Below are positions 58,201 to 64,000 of a DNA stretch of 64,000 bases, in pieces (position 1 is the stretch's first letter; each line of letters begins with the position of its first letter). Source of the DNA: Promerops cafer (Eukaryota > Chordata > Aves > Passeriformes > Nectariniidae); the NCBI GenBank assembly GCA_013398275.1, contig VZSE01014404.1, positions 1-64,000 on the forward strand, written 5' to 3'. The notes beneath the pieces are model-generated. The model saw only the letters and a list, made by a program, of their open reading frames with translations. It ran no database searches and was not told where the DNA came from. The translations under genes were made by a program, and so were the position numbers.

Positions 58201-61200
58201 TATTTGTCAAGAAAAAAGGAGACTGGTTGTCCTGCCTTTCTGTGGAATGTGTGGAGAAAAGCTCTTCCACAGAAACCAAAGCTTTTGGAGAAGAAGGGAT
58301 TGAAATGGTTGATTTAATGTAGCTTCATAGAATAAATGTTTTGAATAATACCTTCCCCAGGTAATTAAGCAAATGATAAAGCAGAGTTTCTTTGCTATAG
58401 GCTGTTCTATTTCCATGAAGGCACTTCCATGAATTCGACTGCTTTTTGCTGAGAAATACTGACTTACTGAAGCAGACTAGGCAAAGGGCTTCATACACAG
58501 AACATTTTTACCTTCTGTTGGTCTCTCTCAATCCTATCTCTTTTCTTTAAAGGTCTTGTAACAACTCTGCATCAGAGGTAGTTTTAAGTGAGGACTCTGA
58601 TTTATTTTTTTAATCTCCTTACTCCTAGTCAAGGTATCAGTATGCTCCTTTAAGGAGAGCTGTATTAATGCTGTTCATTCTCTCTTAAATGTATTGCTAC
58701 TTCATTGCAAGGTTACTGCTGGCACCTCAGGGCTTGGTCTAGCAGGAATGGCCAAGAGGAAAATAGACACTCTGAGACCTTCTGTTCTCCAGCTCCCCTG
58801 AGAAGTGTAGATGGGTGGAAAGGAGAGGCAGGGAAGCACTGGAGAGAATGTTGTTCTGTCTGCCTCCTTCCTCCTGTAAACAGTAGTGCTGGAAACTTCA
58901 ATCTGGGGTGTAAGTCTTTCCATGTGAGATGAAAATTATGGCAGGTTTGGCTTAAAAGTAGCTATCATCTTCTCTTCCCAGACCCGAATGCAGTGACAGC
59001 CAGGCTCTGGTTTCACAACACACCCATCATGAACCTGGAAGCAGAAAGGACCAAAGGTTCAAGAGTCACCTGTTACTAAATAAATTTATTAGACCCAAAA
59101 TTTGATTGGATAAAGTAGATCAGGTAAATATTTAGCTGTCCAGCTGTAAACATCATGGAGTGTATAATATATAATATTTGATGGGGTAAGCCACCAATAG
59201 CTGGGCAAAGGCCCAGCAAATGACAGGACAGCCATGCAGGGTATTCCCTTGGCAGAGCCCCAGACATAAGAGAGCTGGTCCAGGTAGGGGCTGACCATGG
59301 GTGCTAAATGAGGGAGAGAAGAAAAAAGACATTCTCCTTTCTCTCCCTTCTTAAAATCAGTGCTGGCTGATGTTCCTGTGTTTACTGACACATTTCAGGA
59401 TTAAACATCAATAGGAGCTGGAGATGCTGAGGTAACATCAGCACAGCCTTTGTGCTCCCTGGGGTTTCCCTCTTGTCACTTATTCTTCTGAGGAGAATTT
59501 TCTGACTAAGACAATATTAGGCTGCTTTGTTACTGGGTCTCTTTTTGTCAGTCCACCAGCAGGAGATGCTTTGTAAGCTGGAACGAAGATAAAGTCCTGA
59601 AAGACAAAGTAATCAAAATGAGGCAGGGTTGAGGGGGGCTACAGGAAAAGTGCAACTCAAGTATTCCCTAGCTTTGTGGCGTTCACAGCTGGGTTGCAGC
59701 TGACACAAAGGACCTGGTCCCTAGTGGATCCGAGTCTTCAACACCGTGTGTTACTTGCAAAATCTGCCAGCTTCCTGTCCTGAGGTCATTCTGCCCAGCA
59801 AGGAGCAGGAAGACAGAAGCTTCTGCAGGTATTAGCTGCCAGAATCAGGCAGCCCAAAAGGCTGCTCACTTGGCCTACCCATTATGTCTGTTGTGGTTTT
59901 CATTTGCAGCAGTTACTCAGGTAGAGGATTTATGTGAAGTGTGGATCATAATCCAGAATTATATTAATTACAGGACTGTTTAAATTCTGGAAGCTCTGGT
60001 TTGTAGTGATCGCTTGTTCAAATTGCAAGAAAATAATCCCTCAACTTTTATTGGAAGAGCTTCCAGGGAAGGCTTTGGACAGATTTATATTGTTTCTTTC
60101 GGTCTGTACAACACTGCCGCTGATAGTTTCTGTGCTTTCTTCTGAAGGAGAAATGAAGGCCAAACAATGCAAATCTTGTCACTTCCATAGGCAGAACTAT
60201 GCAGAACTATCAGCCTGGGCACTGATACAGAAGTGCCAAGAGAAACATTATATTTGCGTGGATTTTTTTTCTTTTCTCAAAGCTTTCTACAGGATTTCCT
60301 TCGGTGAAACAGATGCAAGGCAGACGTACAGTGAAACAGATGCAAACTGGATAATTAACCAAGACCTGAAATGTGTAGTGAACTTTCTCACACATCACCA
60401 TGCATCCACATCAGCACACATCCCTGTGAGCTCAGAGAGAGAAGGGAAGCTGTTAAAGGAAAGGAGGTATGTGATGGTGTTTCCTATATAAGAACACTCT
60501 CACAGCATGTCCAAAGAAGCATAAGCTCGAGTTCTGTGGGCCACTGTGGAGCTGGAGTGGCTTGGAGAGGATTGGATACCTGTCCCATAGCTGGGTGAGG
60601 TTTCCTGTAGGCATCAGTATAATTGTCTATGAATAGCATAGCCTATGAAAAATTACTTTGAAATATGAGTTTTAGGTTGACATCTGAATTTTGATCCCTA
60701 AGTTACACTTGCCATTTACTGGAACTGCATTACTCTGATTTATTGATTTACTTGCTTTATTGTTACCACTAATAATCATTCCTCTGATTATCTAAATATG
60801 CCATAGAGAAAAGAGAAAGTATACATTACCGGATGACCTTAAATCTACATTGTAGGATCTATAAATCTGGTATCTCAGGCCAAAGAAGGCAGTTTTTTCC
60901 ATTTAGTTGGTAGAAAAAAGCCTGGTGCCCTGATCAGCTGCAATCCTTTTTATAAGTGCCAATCCTTTCAATCTGCTGGTAGTGCTCAAGACACCAGAAG
61001 CATACTGAAAATGGTAATTGGTTTGCCCTGATGACATGGGCACCAAGAAAAACTACCTTGCAGGCCAGATCCGGTCCTTATGGCAAAGGCTGGTCATGCC
61101 CAGTCCTCAACATCACTGCAAGTGAAACACTTTGGCTCTGTCACAGACTTTATTTGGGGAAGTACCAGAATCCACTTTGGAAATTATTTCAGTGAGGCAT

Positions 61201-64000
61201 TTTAAGGTGAACCTGGCATTGTTTTCAGTTTGTTTTAAATGCTGTACTATGAGTTGCAGGAATCTGAGGAGATGGTTGAGATACAGCACCAAAAGTTCCA
61301 GTGTGAGACACAGCTACTGACGAAAAGGGGGGATATTTTCAGCTGTTTGAAACCAAACCAGCCTCCCTTGTCCGTCAGTAACACAAAGCCCGTCAATCCC
61401 TAGGGTGCTTTCCAAATTCTGCCCCATGGGCCACTCTCAGAGTGTTCTGCAAAGTGCTTTCCAATAGCATCTAATTTGCCTCCATTCTTCAGTCTTCTTA
61501 AAGAGCCCAACCAAAATCACATGTAGTCAGCAGGTCCTGATGGAAGTTTATTAATGGTTGGGCATATCATAACATTCTCATTACGTACCTTTAGTGAAGT
61601 ACAACTGATGACTTGCCCTTTTTGTGCACTGTTATGTGGCTGATTTTTGTGTGGTTAGTGACAGTGAATGCCAGTCTAATATTGCTGATTTCAAGGCAGT
61701 AACTGTTGATGTGAACTAGCAGGAACAAAAAACATTTCCAGAAATGTCATTCAGTTTTGGGGTACCTGTTCAAAGGTACTTATGTGCAAGAGTCTCGTGT
61801 TCAGAAACATGATACCTGGCATTTTTCAAAACCTGGCTCCTTTATATGTGTAGCTGAGACACACTTAGTATTAGAACTGTTTTGGAAATCAAAATGTAGG
61901 TGGTTGCTTTTGGTGTTTGGATTTTTTTTTTTCCTCTCTTGTTTCTGTAACTTACAACCTGAAATTCCACTTCCCAGGCCAGTAAGTGTATCTCCTGTAG
62001 TGGAGCTTGTACTTACCCTGCTCAGGACCTGGAAACCAAGACTGGAAGTGACAACCCCCATTCCTTACTCTTCACACCTCCACTTTCCCTTGCTGCCTTT
62101 CCACTTCACAGAAGCAGAGCTTACCCACTCTCACTTGTAATCAGGTGCTTCCCTTGGAGGCCTGGGACTGCAAACAAAGCATTTAGTCTACCTGTGGTGG
62201 TTTGGATTTGTGATGATGAAACCTACCTCCAGATTCCTCCTGCAGGAAATGAAGCCGGAAATGGCATCTTCTCAATTTCCTTTACCTCAGCGTCACCCTG
62301 TGCATCTTCTGATGAGATGATATTATGGTTGAGGAGCACTCGGGATTTTTTCTTTCCCCTAGGTTTTTCTCCTGATAAATCTAGTCTCTGCCAATCCTTC
62401 CATTTATTTCCCTTGAAAGTGGGAATTATGAGAATGTTCACGTTTTTTATCTAAACAGATTACAGACATTGGATGTACAGCAATTTATTACACTTTTCCT
62501 CCGCTATATTGATTAATAGGAAACTATCTCCATTGTGTAAACCTAGGTTCTAGGTTCCTGGAAAAAGGTATTTTATTCTGAGGAATGATCAGCTTAAACT
62601 GTAAATGTATAACCATGCTGTCATGGTGCATTTTATTAAAAGGAGATGGGAAGGAGGAAATTCTTGTTGCTTTAAACTTTACTGTGTTCTTTGTGCATTT
62701 CCTGGAGTAATATCTCAAAGAAGGAAACCAGTCAGACCCGTCAGAGGTACCATTTCAAATCAAATAGTGAAATATGTTTTAAACAAGTAACAAGTATGTA
62801 ATGTATGCCTTCAAGTAACTGAATCTTTAAAAATTAGTAGTAATTTGATTCTGAAATCTCCTTGGGGATTCATCTTCAGTGACCCTGTCTACACATCTAT
62901 TTTGTCTCTTGTGCTAGTGTGTTTCAGAGAGCATGTGTTGTGTGGTCCAGGGTCAGCTGAGTGCCCAAGGAGGTTCTAGGCTGAAGGGAACAAGCAAAAA
63001 CTGGAAGTCACTGAAATGAGATGGGAGCTGGGGAGAGGCAGACCTTGAACAAGCTGAAGGGACCACTGGGTCCCTTCCTTGAGTCCCAAGATATCTCCTT
63101 AGTAGTTCACCAGCAAGATACAGGAAGACAATGGGCGGCAGATCCTCTAGTTGCAGTGCTAGAGTTAAGAGAATGAAAATAACATCCAGCACACCTTGTG
63201 TTATTTAACAGCCTAGTCTGTCTTTTCATGGTATAGCTCACTGTGCATTTCAAAGCTGAGGAATTTATGATTATCAACTCGCCAGCACAGTAGGGTGTCA
63301 GGAGGCAGGAAAGCTTGTTGAGGAGTTCAAGGATAAGCAGTATACCAGGATGAAAAAGGAGACAGAAATGAGCCTCATCCCATGCTGCAGTGAGATGACA
63401 CAGGTGTAGGTGATTGTGAGATTGCAAAGCCCTTCTCTGACTGGAGCAAATACTGATATTCCTTGTGGGATGCTGTGGCTAGACCTTCCCGCAGGACTAT
63501 ATCTGCAACTTCCTCTCACTGCTGAATGTAAGCAAGTGGAAAGTCTACCTTTCATGTCAATCAGTGCATCCCAGTAACAGTAGAAGGACAAAACTGGCAG
63601 GATTCTTGGCAGTTTTGCTGCTGCCCATAGGGTACTGATTATCCTTAATGAGTCTTATTGATTTCACGGTACAGCTTCTTGGGAACAGCAAAAGCCTGTC
63701 TGCAGACTCAGAAACACAAGCACATCAATGGTCATGTTTGGGAAGTTATCTGGGCAATCACATGGGTTGGGGTTTTTGTTCTTGCTGTGTTGTTTTGTTC
63801 AAATTAAAGGCTAAATTCTGCAGCAGTTGATGATTTTTAAGAGCCACATCCTTCCCCAGTCTCATCAGGAAATCATTCTACTTACCACTGGTGAGTAGGT
63901 GAGTGGGTTTCTCAAGCCCTCACATAAACTGTATTCTCAGCTTCAAGAGATTGAAGGAGTTACATGTAATGTGACAAGAGCCTCTTGGGAATCTTTGGGT
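55202..64000. other. Single-copy-looking DNA to the right edge
   Basis: About 8.8 kb shows no recognised gene, RNA or transposable element. The longest frame is 161 codons (60006-60491, plus) and resembles no family I know. Local features are T-runs near 56046-56058 and 61920-61933, and a 27-bp-spaced repeat at 60304-60345. Confidence 0.5.
60304..60345. repeat. Short direct repeat, 27-bp spacing
   Basis: GTGAAACAGATGCAA occurs at 60304-60318 and again at 60331-60345. This is a minor tandem duplication. Confidence 0.75.

Noticed and set aside
59076..59400. Possible further LTR with AATAAA-like signal near 59080
   Set aside because: The AT-rich signal can occur by chance. No matching ends, TATA box position or second copy in the window supports it.
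1..64000. CRISPR arrays, bacterial operons, tRNA and rRNA genes
   Set aside because: No spaced identical repeats, no tRNA T-loop sequences in a cloverleaf context and no rRNA signatures were seen, and the repeat content is that of a bird genome.

Overview
This is vertebrate, specifically avian, nuclear DNA. It is AT-leaning and shows no operons and no recognisable host exon. It is crowded with CR1 (chicken repeat 1) LINE fragments, whose 3' ends carry the diagnostic ATTCTRTG-type octamer repeats, and with several families of endogenous-retrovirus LTRs. The mix of LTR families looks like a songbird; that point is inference from memory of such repeats, not something proved here. I recognise no functional protein-coding host gene, tRNA, rRNA or CRISPR array. 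The open frames are short, and the meaningful ones are remnants of retroelements.

Layout. 1-1701: the 5' part of a defective gammaretrovirus-like ERV on the minus strand, with an LTR, a proline-type primer-binding site, a splice donor, a gag reduced to the C-terminal capsid and zinc knuckle, and the start of protease. The element runs off the left edge. 2164-3320: a 5'-truncated CR1 with reverse-transcriptase remnants. 3321-14876: long single-copy-looking DNA. 14877-15704: the only plus-strand CR1. 16946-17396: a plus-strand solo LTR. 18420-22420: a minus-strand CR1 zone with a 3'-end fragment, an endonuclease fragment and an ORF1 fragment, the last two split by a solo LTR (20691-21436) with a perfect 5-bp target duplication. 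28413-29799 and 46305-47686: two copies of one 1.38-kb LTR family. 32458-33587: an LTR with a perfect ATGCT duplication and two CTCF-like motifs in a CpG-rich block. 34344-35818: an LTR with a second LTR nested inside it. 41176-42428 and 43333-44057: two more LTRs. 54706-55179: a plus-strand relative of the nested LTR. The final 8.8 kb appears single-copy.

Interpretation. Of 19 orientable retroelement insertions, 16 lie on the minus strand. In vertebrates LTRs and LINEs are depleted in the sense orientation inside introns, so the window may be part of a large intron of a gene transcribed on the plus strand. The LTRs carry promoters (TATA boxes) and poly(A) signals that would act on the minus strand. 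All retroviral and CR1 coding remnants seen here are broken by truncation, frameshift, stop codons or altered catalytic residues.
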